A stretch of DNA of 30,350 nt from positions 1 to 30,350 of IMG/VR virus record IMGVR_UViG_3300011258_000249; one strand, written 5' to 3'. This DNA comes from a virus. The position numbers and the translations under genes were made by a program. Under the pieces are notes generated by a model. It saw only the letters and a program-made list of their open reading frames with translations. It had not been told where the DNA came from and ran no database searches. Shown here piece after piece: positions 17,008 through 24,561 of the stretch. How positions within the stretch are numbered: position 1 is the stretch's first letter; every line of letters starts with the position of its first letter.

Positions 17008-19813
17008 ATTTAATTTCTACTTTCTCACCTAATGTACTTAATTTAATCTTATATACTGCAGTGGCAGATTTAGAAACGTCTTTCCACCCAGCGTTCATGC
17101 GCTGTTTAATAGAAGCTCCAGCTTCAATACCTACGTTCATTGCTTTCATCTGAAATAAAAATTCTTTAGTGCTAATAGGAAGTTCAGATAAATAAGCGTC
17201 AAATTCTTTTTTAGAAATCCACATTGTGTCTTTGTCGTTGTCTACACGAATAGTAAGTTGCCTGTAAGGTTCGCTGATAATCTTACCCTCTTGAAAAGCT
17301 AAAATCTTATCGTAGTTAGCATCTAAATAATCAGATAGCACAGACTCATAATCTACGTTATTAACTTTGACTACTTCGTCTCTAATAGTAATCATCTCGC
17401 CTACAATGTATTTATAAATTCTTTCTAAATCTATAGATAAAATACCTGCGTTGTTTACTATTTCACCGGCAGTCATAGTTACTGACATAAGATTTTCATA
17501 AAATCTATACGCGGTATCATTACCAAAATCTTTTACAAATCTATTTTCCCATTTAGCTAAATTTGCTTTTATGTCTTTTGCTTCACCAAATTTAAATACC
17601 TCTTTAACAAACCTAGACCCCGCCCATCCGTAGTGCGAATTAAATTCATCAAATATTTCTTTGCCGAGCCTTGCATTGTCTATAAATGATTTAGGCTTTC
17701 TTACAGCAAACTCTATAAGTCTGGCTGCCTCTCCATTAGGGTTAGACCTGATAGATTTTAGTTTATCGTAAATACTGTGATTAGATGTTAAAACCGCAAT
17801 CAAAGACGCCGGTGCTTCGTAATCGCGTTCAGCATTTGAGGATGCTTGCATTTTAAGTTTAGCTTTACCCTGAGACACGGCTAAAATAAAATCAGATAAT
17901 AAGTATGGGTTTTTATTTCCAACTTCGTCAAAACCTACGGGTAAATTGTGGAGTGTTAAAAATCTACCTTGGAGCGCATTAGCCGTAGTATTCATCACAG
18001 ACAAAGTTTTTGGTTGGCCCCATATGCTTAACGCTCCATATAATGCTCCTGTTTTAGCTGCCCCCGATTCTCCAGTAAGAGATATAGCTACCCCTGTAGT
18101 AGACGAATAATCCATAAGAATAGAACCAAATCCGCACAGCAAAGTGAACATATGCATCTCTAATCCATTCTGATTAAGTTTCTGTGCTGCGGATTGCCAT
18201 CCTTCAAACGAACCACTCTGAGATAAAAAGGGTGCTACTGACCTAGCCAGTGGCGAAATAGGAGTAGTTTTTTCTGTGCCGTCTTTTGATAACTCTAAGT
18301 TACCAATTACAAAAGAACTCTTGTCCTCGTTCCAACCCATTTGATCGTACATAACATCGTACTTACTTTTCTTTTGCATATCTTTAGCCCAATCAATAAA
18401 ATATCTCATAATTAAATCTTCCTGTTCTGCTGATTCATAATAAATTCCTTGGCTTGTTAAAGTTTTTCTTAACTCTGATTTTTCGTACACATTTTTCATC
18501 GGTAAAATAAATTCTTGCATTCCGTCATGAGGGTGTTGCACATTAATAACTAAACAGTTGCCCTCTGCAGAACTTTTAACATGACGCACCGCGTACAAAT
18601 CATATTCGTAAACTAATTTATCTTCTTTGTGCGTTACTCCTTTTCGATCTACTACTGTAGTAGATCTAAAAACACCCCCTGTTTTAGCTCCTAACCAGTA
18701 TCCTTTCTGGTCTAAAGTTTCAGGTAGGCCCCCTATTTTTCTAGGCACTTTAGAAATTACTTCTCCTTCTATAGATTCAATATGCTCAACTGGTTGTAAT
18801 TTTGTAGCAACTTTATGTAATTGAATTGGAGTAGATATTTTCTCCCAATGTGCACATGATGTACAAATACCTGAATTTATTGAATTAAAATCTTTACAAG
18901 TTTTGGGTGCGCCTGTTGCTTTTCTTTCTGTTTCTTCATAACTGTAACCCGGATGATCTTTAGAAATAACATGAATTACTTCATCCCTATCTACACAATT
19001 ATTAGCCAATGATAGAATACGCCACCACAAAGGTTCTTCAGCAGTTTTAACATTGTCTATATAATATTTAATTTGACCACATCCTTTCTCTGCATTTTTT
19101 ATACTATCTATAAGAAGTGGCTTAAAATGATTTTCGTAGTTTCCAAATTTAATTTTTTTGTCATCATCTGACATAGGTTTATTTTTTACAATTTCTTCTA
19201 AAGATACGTCTATATCTTTAACAACTTTTATAATATCTTTAACATCATATTCATCGCTATCACGTAAAATTAAAGTAGGACGAGGGGGGTTTTGTTTGTA
19301 ATTGTTAGTATCAGGGCATCTTAATAATCGAACTGTATCTGCTGTAACTGCTAAATCTATTTTAAGTCCCCGCTGCACGCATAAATTTTTCAACTGATTA
19401 GCTATGGGTTTCCACTCTTCAATAGGTAGTTGGTTCTTTAAAAACCAATAAGCATGTATGCCATTACCACTATTTACCACTGCAGGCAATGGCATTTTAG
19501 TAGCCTCAAGAAATTTACTTAAATCAAAAAGAGCCTCTTTTTGTGTTCCATATTCTTTAGTTTCTCCTACATCCAAATCAATATAAAATGATTTAGCAAA
19601 AATAGAATTAGCTGCTTCTCTTTTTTTATCACTAAGCGTACTCATCGCAACAAACACATTTCGATGCTCGTGTTTATGATGTTCTATAAGTTCTATTACT
19701 TCTTCAATGCTACTAGCGTATTCATGAGTAAAGGGTTTGGTTCCAGGAGTGTTATAAACAACACAATAATACCCCTCGTTCGGGAGGGCTTTTTGATAAA
19801 ATTGACTAAGCAT
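16994..19813 (-). CDS. AEP-type primase fused to DUF927-type helicase
   Basis: A 939-residue replication protein. N-terminal domain: archaeo-eukaryotic primase motifs, DxD at Asp79/Asp81 (FYIDLDVG), SGNGIH with His120, and hD at Asp153 (KIDLAVT), then R-LLRCPDTNNYK. A connecting region around 244-330 holds a Cys cluster (Cys306, Cys317, Cys320) followed by HWEKISTPI, as in phage primase-helicases. C-terminal domain: a DUF927-like ATPase with Walker A GESGAAKT (581-588), Walker B PVGFDE (Asp629, Glu630) and a polar sensor-like LTSN (675-678). It should make primers and unwind at the fork with the family A polymerase encoded upstream. ATG lies about ten bases after AGGAAG. A promoter-like site and hairpin precede it. 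The function of the class is known; assignment is confident, detailed activity is inferred. Confidence 0.88.
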   Translation of the reverse strand: MLSQFYQKALPNEGYYCVVYNTPGTKPFTHEYASSIEEVIELIEHHKHEHRNVFVAMSTLSDKKREAANSIFAKSFYIDLDVGETKEYGTQKEALFDLSKFLEATKMPLPAVVNSGNGIHAYWFLKNQLPIEEWKPIANQLKNLCVQRGLKIDLAVTADTVRLLRCPDTNNYKQNPPRPTLILRDSDEYDVKDIIKVVKDIDVSLEEIVKNKPMSDDDKKIKFGNYENHFKPLLIDSIKNAEKGCGQIKYYIDNVKTAEEPLWWRILSLANNCVDRDEVIHVISKDHPGYSYEETERKATGAPKTCKDFNSINSGICTSCAHWEKISTPIQLHKVATKLQPVEHIESIEGEVISKVPRKIGGLPETLDQKGYWLGAKTGGVFRSTTVVDRKGVTHKEDKLVYEYDLYAVRHVKSSAEGNCLVINVQHPHDGMQEFILPMKNVYEKSELRKTLTSQGIYYESAEQEDLIMRYFIDWAKDMQKKSKYDVMYDQMGWNEDKSSFVIGNLELSKDGTEKTTPISPLARSVAPFLSQSGSFEGWQSAAQKLNQNGLEMHMFTLLCGFGSILMDYSSTTGVAISLTGESGAAKTGALYGALSIWGQPKTLSVMNTTANALQGRFLTLHNLPVGFDEVGNKNPYLLSDFILAVSQGKAKLKMQASSNAERDYEAPASLIAVLTSNHSIYDKLKSIRSNPNGEAARLIEFAVRKPKSFIDNARLGKEIFDEFNSHYGWAGSRFVKEVFKFGEAKDIKANLAKWENRFVKDFGNDTAYRFYENLMSVTMTAGEIVNNAGILSIDLERIYKYIVGEMITIRDEVVKVNNVDYESVLSDYLDANYDKILAFQEGKIISEPYRQLTIRVDNDKDTMWISKKEFDAYLSELPISTKEFLFQMKAMNVGIEAGASIKQRMNAGWKDVSKSATAVYKIKLSTLGEKVEIKYATS

Positions 19814-19840
19814 AAATTAAGTTCTTCCTCTCTGAAGACA

Positions 19841-19876
19841 AAAATGCTCCGGGTGTATTTCTTAACGGAGCATTTT
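19841..19876 (-). terminator. 11-bp terminator-like hairpin in the primase-helicase leader
   Basis: Arms 19841-19851 and 19866-19876 are perfectly complementary (AAAATGCTCCG / CGGAGCATTTT) with a 14-base loop. Read on the - strand, the second arm runs into TTTTTG, as in an intrinsic terminator; the A-rich first arm makes it nearly symmetrical, so it could also act on + strand transcripts. It follows the HTH gene's stop by about 30 bases and precedes the primase-helicase ATG by about 27 bases. It may end the upstream message, attenuate the downstream gene, or protect a 5' end. Confidence 0.7.
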
Positions 19877-19878
19877 CT

Positions 19879-19907
19879 ATTGTAGCCTTATCTAGATTAA
19901 TCTTCAA
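19879..19907 (-). promoter_or_regulatory. Sigma70-like promoter candidate for the primase-helicase gene
   Basis: On the - strand, TTGAAG (19902-19907) and TACAAT (19879-19884) are exactly 17 bases apart, matching consensus at 4/6 and 5/6. The -35 element overlaps the stop codon of the HTH gene. Transcription would start near 19872, inside the first arm of the terminator-like hairpin, so a 5' stem-loop would be the first thing transcribed. Confidence 0.45.
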
Positions 19908-20236
19908 CCTATTTTAGGAACTATGTTATGCTCAAGAAAAACTTTTGCTTTTCTTTGTTCTGAAATAGGTAACTCAGTAGTATTGTTTTCTAATTGAGCT
20001 TGCCACGCTTCATCTAAAGCTTTCATAAATTGCTTGATTTTAGTGACATTTTTATCTCGAATAGGAGATCCTCGAAACCAACTATGAATAGTCATTCTCG
20101 AAACTTTAAAAACTTTAGCGACCTCAGATATAGGAAGGTCTGCACTTACACAAGCCTTCGCTAACTGAACCCCAAGTCTTTCCTCATCAAGATTATTTAA
20201 CTCAATTAAAAATTCTTGGCTATATTTTTTTGGCAT
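19904..20236 (-). CDS. Helix-turn-helix DNA-binding protein
   Basis: A 110-residue protein with a helix-turn-helix at about residues 34-56 (LPISEVAKVFKVSRMTIHSWFRG), the recognition helix being SRMTIHSW. The N-terminal helix (YSQEFLIELNNLDEER) and C-terminal helix (NVTKIKQFMKALDEAWQ) flank it; no effector domain. It could be a regulator of phage genes or a replication-associated DNA-binding protein. It sits three bases after the ssDNA-binding protein gene and directly upstream of a promoter-hairpin element in front of the primase-helicase, which makes local regulation an attractive guess. Target and sign of regulation cannot be read from the sequence. Confidence 0.75.
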   Translation of the reverse strand: MPKKYSQEFLIELNNLDEERLGVQLAKACVSADLPISEVAKVFKVSRMTIHSWFRGSPIRDKNVTKIKQFMKALDEAWQAQLENNTTELPISEQRKAKVFLEHNIVPKIG

Positions 20237-20239
20237 AGT

Positions 20240-20923
20240 TTAATCCTTAGCCCATTGATTAATAATATCTGATAAGTCATCCGCGGGCTTCGGAGGAACT
20301 TTAGTTTCAGGACGTACAGAAGGCTCTTCAACTTTTGGCGTTTCTGAAGCAGGTGCTGCAGGTGTGGCTATTTCTTCAAAAGTTTCAGGAGCTTTATGTT
20401 CGTATCCCACCTCTTCTTCAAAACCAAAGCGAGATGATGAACTATTGCCTTGTACATACTGAATAACCTGAACTGCTCTTAACCTTAAAGATACTCCAGC
20501 GCCAATCAAAGGCGTGTAGTATGGGGCGATCGAACCGTTTACTTTAATCTCAGACCCTCCCCAAATATTACTATCTATCATAGGTATACCTTTAGCATCA
20601 AAGATAGCCGGCTTATATGCAGCTTTTGATTTAAATCGAAGTATGATGTTGCCGGTTGGTTGGCCCTCTTCATCAAGCTCCTCTGCAAATGGAGGGTTTG
20701 CTTTTTTAATTTCAGCCCCCTTAGCTTTTTTAGTTTCTTTCTCTACGTTCTCTGCGTAGATTTGATTAATTTCTTTTAGTACAGGGATAGCCTCCTGTTT
20801 AGGAAGAATTAGATTTACTTTATATTCTCCCTCCTCTGAAAACTTAGTATCCGGGGTAGATAACCACGGATACTGTGCAATACCTTTCGGTGTTGTAAAT
20901 GTTACATTAGGTTGTTGCGCCAT
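20240..20923 (-). CDS. ssDNA-binding protein, DUF2815 / T7 gp2.5-like
   Basis: A 227-residue protein. Residues about 1-170 form the DUF2815 OB-fold domain: VTFTTPKGIAQYPWLSTPDTKF, then EYKVNLILPKQEA, IILRFKSKAAY and SIAPYYTPLIGAGVSLRLRAVQV, ending with VQYVQG-type strands. The last fifty residues are Pro/Ala/Glu-rich and disordered, and close with an acidic tip containing aromatic Trp (DDLSDIINQWAKD), as expected for SSB-type partner binding. It should coat single strands and recruit the polymerase and primase-helicase, as T7 gp2.5 does. A strong AAGGAG lies about nine bases before the ATG, the best ribosome site in this operon and fitting for a protein needed in large amounts. Confidence 0.85.
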   Translation of the reverse strand: MAQQPNVTFTTPKGIAQYPWLSTPDTKFSEEGEYKVNLILPKQEAIPVLKEINQIYAENVEKETKKAKGAEIKKANPPFAEELDEEGQPTGNIILRFKSKAAYKPAIFDAKGIPMIDSNIWGGSEIKVNGSIAPYYTPLIGAGVSLRLRAVQVIQYVQGNSSSSRFGFEEEVGYEHKAPETFEEIATPAAPASETPKVEEPSVRPETKVPPKPADDLSDIINQWAKD

Positions 20924-20936
20924 AGTATGTTTCTCC

Positions 20937-21341
20937 TTATTTAGATGACGGTTTACGTACGGTTATTTTAAACTCCCTCATAGTGCTAATACCTGGAGGA
21001 AGTCCTTCCTCTCCTCTAGTGCTTATAAATTCTTTAAAGTTTGTTTGACTAATGCGTTGTTGTAATAATTCTAATGCTTGGTTTTCAAGCACATACTTTT
21101 TAAAGTTATCCCAGTCACCGCATACGTAGTTTTCTTTTAAAGTCTTTACAATAGTGCCATTCTCGGTGCGTAATGTTTCAGCGCCGATGTCGTTGCAAGT
21201 AGTTAGCATAGCCTCTTCCAGTCTGTTCAACTGATCTTTAAATACACTATCTTCTTGTTCATACTTCTTAGCTAACTTCTCTCGCTCTCGTCGGATAGCA
21301 AGATAAGTAGTTACTAAGTCATTTGCTTTTACTTCACTCAT
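20937..21341 (-). CDS. Conserved phage protein of the DNA-metabolism block
   Basis: A 134-residue protein with an N-terminal coiled-coil (LAIRREREKLAKKYEQEDSVFKDQLNRLEE, about residues 15-45), then a small folded part (DIGAETLRTENGTIVKTLKENYVCGDWDNFKKYVLEN) and a basic end (MREFKITVRKPSSK). I recall this arrangement, especially the DWDxFxxxVLEN and PPGxxxxREFxxxVRKP phrases, from proteins next to SSB genes in many podophages. Its function is not known to me; a replication or recombination accessory role would fit the neighbourhood. ATGA overlap couples it to the gene upstream. Confidence 0.75.
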   Translation of the reverse strand: MSEVKANDLVTTYLAIRREREKLAKKYEQEDSVFKDQLNRLEEAMLTTCNDIGAETLRTENGTIVKTLKENYVCGDWDNFKKYVLENQALELLQQRISQTNFKEFISTRGEEGLPPGISTMREFKITVRKPSSK

Positions 21342-21562
21342 GTTTTAGCCTCTATAGTTTTAATATCTTTTTCTGGTTCTAAAAAATCAATTTCAGGTTT
21401 TGATTTTGTTAAAGCATAATAATCCAACTGAACCTTTGCACTAGCAATCATCTTGCCCGCAATGTTAGCTAATGAGTCCGCTTCATTGGGTTTAATTTCT
21501 CCTCCTCTTAGCTCATTAAATATTTCAGATAATTGGTCTCTTACATCACTAATTGTTTTCAC
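21338..21562 (-). CDS. Small helical conserved phage protein
   Basis: A 74-residue acidic-basic helical protein (ISDVRDQLSEIFNELRGGEIKPNEADSL, then IAGKMIASAKVQLDYYALTKSKP). The phrase AGKMIxSAKVQLDYY occurs in small phage proteins beside recombination and replication genes, as I recall. No motif of known function. It shares 4-base ATGA overlaps with both neighbours, so it is translated as part of the operon. It could be a partner of the 134-residue protein encoded next to it. Confidence 0.7.
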   Translation of the reverse strand: MKTISDVRDQLSEIFNELRGGEIKPNEADSLANIAGKMIASAKVQLDYYALTKSKPEIDFLEPEKDIKTIEAKT

Positions 21563-22206
21563 AGTTTTTCTCCTTTATTTAAGTTTTTAATTTCTCTTTG
21601 TATTAATATTTGCAAACGCTTCGCTTCTATTAATTCTGTTGGGACATCTTTCATTAATAATTTCCCGTTGCCTTTTAACAACTTAGCTACATAACCGTCT
21701 GTTAAATTTTTTACTTTAGTTTTATGTCGTTTTCTTTCATATTGTAGCCAAGTGTCGTAATTTTTCATTTTCCATGCTTTTATTCTTTTTAAATATTTCT
21801 CTTTATTTTCTTTTTGCCATTCAATTGTTTTTTTAATAAGCATACTTCTATTTTTTGCATAGTATTCTTTCTTATAATTTGGGTGAGAGTCGTGATACCT
21901 TTGTGATCTTTCTCTAGATTTTTTAGGATTATTTTTTCTCCACTCCCTTTCCCAAGCAGCTATTTTTTCTCTGTTTTTTGCTTTATACCTTTGCGATCCT
22001 TTTTTTATTATTTCTTTATTGTTATCCCTATATTCTCGTGCCTTTTGCAATTTGAGTTCATGGTTCTCATAGTATTCTTTCTTCTTATAAATTGCATAAC
22101 ATGATTTACATTTGTTTAGCCGTCCATCTTTCATAGCTGTATGTTTTACAAGCTCTTCTAGTGGTTTTATTTCTCTACACTGTTTGCATTGTTTACTATG
22201 GCTCAT
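21559..22206 (-). CDS. Zinc-ribbon protein with long charged helical region
   Basis: A 215-residue, very Lys-rich protein. The N terminus has a four-cysteine zinc ribbon (Cys7, Cys10, Cys33, Cys36; CKQCREIKPLEEL and KCKSCYAIYKK). From 40 to 160 there is a repeated pattern of the type YY-N-xx-K (YYENHE, YRDNNKE, YKAKNREK, YAKNRSM), mostly helical. The C terminus, LTDGYVAKLLKG and VPTELIEAKRLQILIQREIKNL, resembles the tail of phage-borne HNH-type and related mobile proteins, but no HNH core is present. It could be a DNA-binding remnant or relative of a homing endonuclease. ATGA overlaps link it to the helicase gene upstream and the small gene downstream. Function unknown. Confidence 0.65.
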   Translation of the reverse strand: MSHSKQCKQCREIKPLEELVKHTAMKDGRLNKCKSCYAIYKKKEYYENHELKLQKAREYRDNNKEIIKKGSQRYKAKNREKIAAWEREWRKNNPKKSRERSQRYHDSHPNYKKEYYAKNRSMLIKKTIEWQKENKEKYLKRIKAWKMKNYDTWLQYERKRHKTKVKNLTDGYVAKLLKGNGKLLMKDVPTELIEAKRLQILIQREIKNLNKGEKL

Positions 22207-23771
22207 AGTCCTATCTCTTCTCTATATAAATCAACTAAATTCATATGCCTATCTACCTTACCTTGTAGCATTGCATATAGCTTTCTTTCAATATCAGAAC
22301 CCTGCAGGTGTACTACTGTCATTTTGTTTTGTTGTCCAACTCGATCAATCCTCGCAATGCATTGAAGATAAACTTCTACACTCATCACTGGCGACCAAAA
22401 TACTACCGTGTCAGCCCGGGTAAGTGTAACTCCATGAGAGGCAGATTGAGGTTGAATAACTAAAACCCTAGGATCATCTGCATTTTGAAACTCTTTAATA
22501 ATTTCTGTGCGATTATGTGCACTAACATCACCATTAATAATAGCGGTCGTAATGTTGTGCTCGTTTAAGTTAGTAGCTACAATATCTATAGTGTGTCGAT
22601 ATGGCACAAAGACAAGAAGCTTATTGTTAGTTTGTTCTATAGTTTCCATCAAAGCTTTTAATCTAGGTCTTATATCAAAATCAATAACTTTTTTTTCATC
22701 GGTGTATACAGCCCCGCCTGATATTTGCAATAACTTATTCATGTTAGCCGCAGCATTAACAGAAGTCACTTCTTCACCGCCAGCAGTAATAAGAAACTCT
22801 TTCTTAAGTTCTTTATAATATTTCTCCGCCTGTTTAGTAAGTGGTATCTCTCGTGTTTGATATAACACATCAGGTAAATCAAGGCAGTCATTTTTAGCAA
22901 ATCGAATAGCAGGTTGCAACGTATTAAAAACTTTTATTTCACTGTCTTTTCTTGGATTCCATTTAAACCTTGAGATTTGATACATGACTATATCTCGCCA
23001 AGCTGATGAAAATTTAGGCACTTTATGCGGCGACACTAATCTAGCTAATCCATATGCATCAACAGGAGATTGCGAAGCTGGAGTTCCAGTCAGCATCCAT
23101 AACCGTGTTTCAGGTTTTAATATTTTGTTAAGAGTTTTCCATCTGCTTGTACTTACAGATTTATATGCGTTAGCTTCGTCCACTACAATAAGATCAAAGT
23201 TAGCATCGATGATGTCTTGTTTTACTATAGCTACTCCATCGTAATTAATAATAACAAATTCATACTGAGTGTTATTTATGATAGCTCTTCGTTGATCCGC
23301 ATTCCCATAAGCTACCCCAGGAACTCGATGTACACATGTATTATAAATATCATTTTTCCACGCAGAAGTCATAATTGATAAAGGGCAAATCACTAACACT
23401 CTTTTGATCTTGCCTTCATTCATCAAATAATCAGAAGCCCACAACACACTCGAAGTTTTACCAGTACCGGCTTCATTAAAACAAAATGCTCTAGTTTGCG
23501 TACTTAGAAACTCGCTGGTAACTTTTTGGTGTTCAAAAGGTTGAAACCGGCCTGACCATTTATAGTCCCGAGTAATAGGAGATGGTAAAGGTTGAGCGAA
23601 GGTGCAAAGTTTATTTAATGTAATCATCTCGTCAATGCCCCAATACACTACTAAGGCAGTAACTTGTTGACGTACTTCGGCAACTGTAACTTTAGCGATG
23701 TGCTCTTGTATAGCGGGCACCATATCGTGAGGCACAGTTATTTTAAGTGCTTTGTTCTCTATTAATTCCAT
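22203..23771 (-). CDS. SNF2-type superfamily 2 DNA helicase/translocase
   Basis: A 522-residue SF2 ATPase with all main motifs: motif I EAGTGKT (100-106), motif II DEAN (198-201), motif III TGTPAS (228-233), motif V HGVTLTRAD (446-454) and motif VI QCIARIDRVGQ (470-480) with both arginines. The DEAx box and the R-x-x-R-x-G-Q of motif VI put it in the SNF2/Rad54-like group common in phages. The N-terminal 75 residues are specific to the phage form. The likely job is dsDNA translocation or remodelling in replication or recombination, complementing the replicative primase-helicase. The ATG follows AGAGGA by seven bases; that site is partly inside an inverted repeat. Confidence 0.9.
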   Translation of the reverse strand: MELIENKALKITVPHDMVPAIQEHIAKVTVAEVRQQVTALVVYWGIDEMITLNKLCTFAQPLPSPITRDYKWSGRFQPFEHQKVTSEFLSTQTRAFCFNEAGTGKTSSVLWASDYLMNEGKIKRVLVICPLSIMTSAWKNDIYNTCVHRVPGVAYGNADQRRAIINNTQYEFVIINYDGVAIVKQDIIDANFDLIVVDEANAYKSVSTSRWKTLNKILKPETRLWMLTGTPASQSPVDAYGLARLVSPHKVPKFSSAWRDIVMYQISRFKWNPRKDSEIKVFNTLQPAIRFAKNDCLDLPDVLYQTREIPLTKQAEKYYKELKKEFLITAGGEEVTSVNAAANMNKLLQISGGAVYTDEKKVIDFDIRPRLKALMETIEQTNNKLLVFVPYRHTIDIVATNLNEHNITTAIINGDVSAHNRTEIIKEFQNADDPRVLVIQPQSASHGVTLTRADTVVFWSPVMSVEVYLQCIARIDRVGQQNKMTVVHLQGSDIERKLYAMLQGKVDRHMNLVDLYREEIGL

Positions 23772-23777
23772 AAAATC

Positions 23778-23813
23778 CTCTCATTGAAATAGTAGTGTAC
23801 TCTACTATGAGAG
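23778..23813 (-). promoter_or_regulatory. Bulged inverted repeat overlapping the helicase ribosome site
   Basis: CTACTATGAGAG at 23802-23813 pairs perfectly with CTCTCA (23778-23783) plus TAGTAG (23790-23795), giving 12 base pairs with a six-base bulge and a six-base loop. In the helicase message the 3' arm covers part of the AGAGGA ribosome site (23776-23781). As RNA it could hide the ribosome site; as DNA it could be an operator, since a promoter candidate overlaps it. Confidence 0.5.
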
Positions 23814-23822
23814 ATAACGCAA
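23794..23822 (-). promoter_or_regulatory. Weak sigma70-like promoter candidate for the helicase block
   Basis: On the - strand, TTGCGT (23817-23822) and TACACT (23794-23799) are 17 bases apart, in a 59-base gap between genes, one of only two clear gaps in this operon. The match is modest (TTG at -35, T-A-A-T positions at -10). The inverted repeat lies across its -10 region. Confidence 0.3.
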
Positions 23823-23830
23823 GTATTATT

Positions 23831-24136
23831 TTACTTACCAGCTAAATATTGTCGATCTTTTATTGAGCTATCTGAGTTTCTTTTGAAAGAACGGTTTTTA
23901 GATTTCGACTGAATAGTCACACCGTGTTTATTTTTGCCGCCTTTAGACAAAGGTTTTTTATGCGCTATATCTTTACCCTCGCGTTTATCAGCTACACCAT
24001 TACCATTTGCATCTCTTGAAGTCGCATCCATTTTGCGCCTAGCACGTTGGCGCTCCATTCTTTTTTCATGTTCACCTCTAGCGAGTTGCTGACGATACTC
24101 TTTTTTGTGAGGCCTTTTTTTGTTTACGTATGGCAT
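23831..24136 (-). CDS. Small HNH-like basic protein
   Basis: A 101-residue, very basic protein. The N terminus is Lys/Arg-rich and helical (KKRPHKKEYRQQLARGEHEKR). Residues 56-82 have a degenerate HNH-type layout: DIAHKKPLSKGGKNK with His59 and the double Gly, then SKSKNRSFKR with Asn81. This is close to the DHxxPLSxGGxN...SxxxNR pattern of small phage HNH nucleases, but the usual Asp-His pair is DIAH and the middle Asn-Leu is unclear, so catalysis is doubtful. It starts inside the preceding HNH gene (59-base overlap) with AAAGGT about eight bases upstream. It could be a nuclease, a DNA-binding remnant or a packaging accessory. Confidence 0.6.
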   Translation of the reverse strand: MPYVNKKRPHKKEYRQQLARGEHEKRMERQRARRKMDATSRDANGNGVADKREGKDIAHKKPLSKGGKNKHGVTIQSKSKNRSFKRNSDSSIKDRQYLAGK

Positions 24137-24560
24137 GATAAGCTACCTTTTTACTCCAGTTAATAAATTCATCTACTGTCATGTCGCTTCGAAAAGAATT
24201 AATTGCGCGGCATACGAGTTGTATATTACGTCTATTATACACTCCTCCAGCAAAAATTCGATCGATACTTGCATTAGTCATAGAGACACTGCCTCGTGTT
24301 CTACTGCATGTCAAAGGTACGCCAGACAAAGCGCATCTATAATTCTGTTCTTTTAATATGTTTATTAATTTACGTGGAGTTAAATCAGTCTTTGTTTTTT
24401 TAGATAATAAGTGTTTAAAGTATGCTGACCAATCTCCATTCTCTCTTTCATATCTGCGATTAACTTTGTTAATCATGGTGCATTTTTTTGAGCAGCAAAG
24501 ATATTTAGGATGAGGCGTTTCAAACTTTTTCTTACATACCTTGCAAGCTCTTGTATACAT
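24078..24560 (-). CDS. HNH-type endonuclease with zinc ribbon
   Basis: A 160-residue protein. The N terminus has a cysteine pair set (Cys6, Cys9, Cys22 or 23, Cys27; RACKVCKKKFE, LCCSKKC) forming a zinc ribbon. The second half resembles phage HNH nucleases: CALSGVPLT, then SIDRI (Asp100, Arg101), GGVYNRRNIQLVC (Asn109, Asn112) and RAINSFRSDMTVDEFINW. The order SxDRIxxxxGYxxxNIQxVCxxxNxxK is the form known for this family; here the final Lys is Arg. I chose the ATG at 24560, one base after the stop of the nuclease gene upstream; a longer frame back to 24611 would overlap by 50 bases. It may be a homing-type gene or a nuclease serving the phage. Confidence 0.72.
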   Translation of the reverse strand: MYTRACKVCKKKFETPHPKYLCCSKKCTMINKVNRRYERENGDWSAYFKHLLSKKTKTDLTPRKLINILKEQNYRCALSGVPLTCSRTRGSVSMTNASIDRIFAGGVYNRRNIQLVCRAINSFRSDMTVDEFINWSKKVAYHAIRKQKKASQKRVSSATR

Positions 24561-24561
24561 G

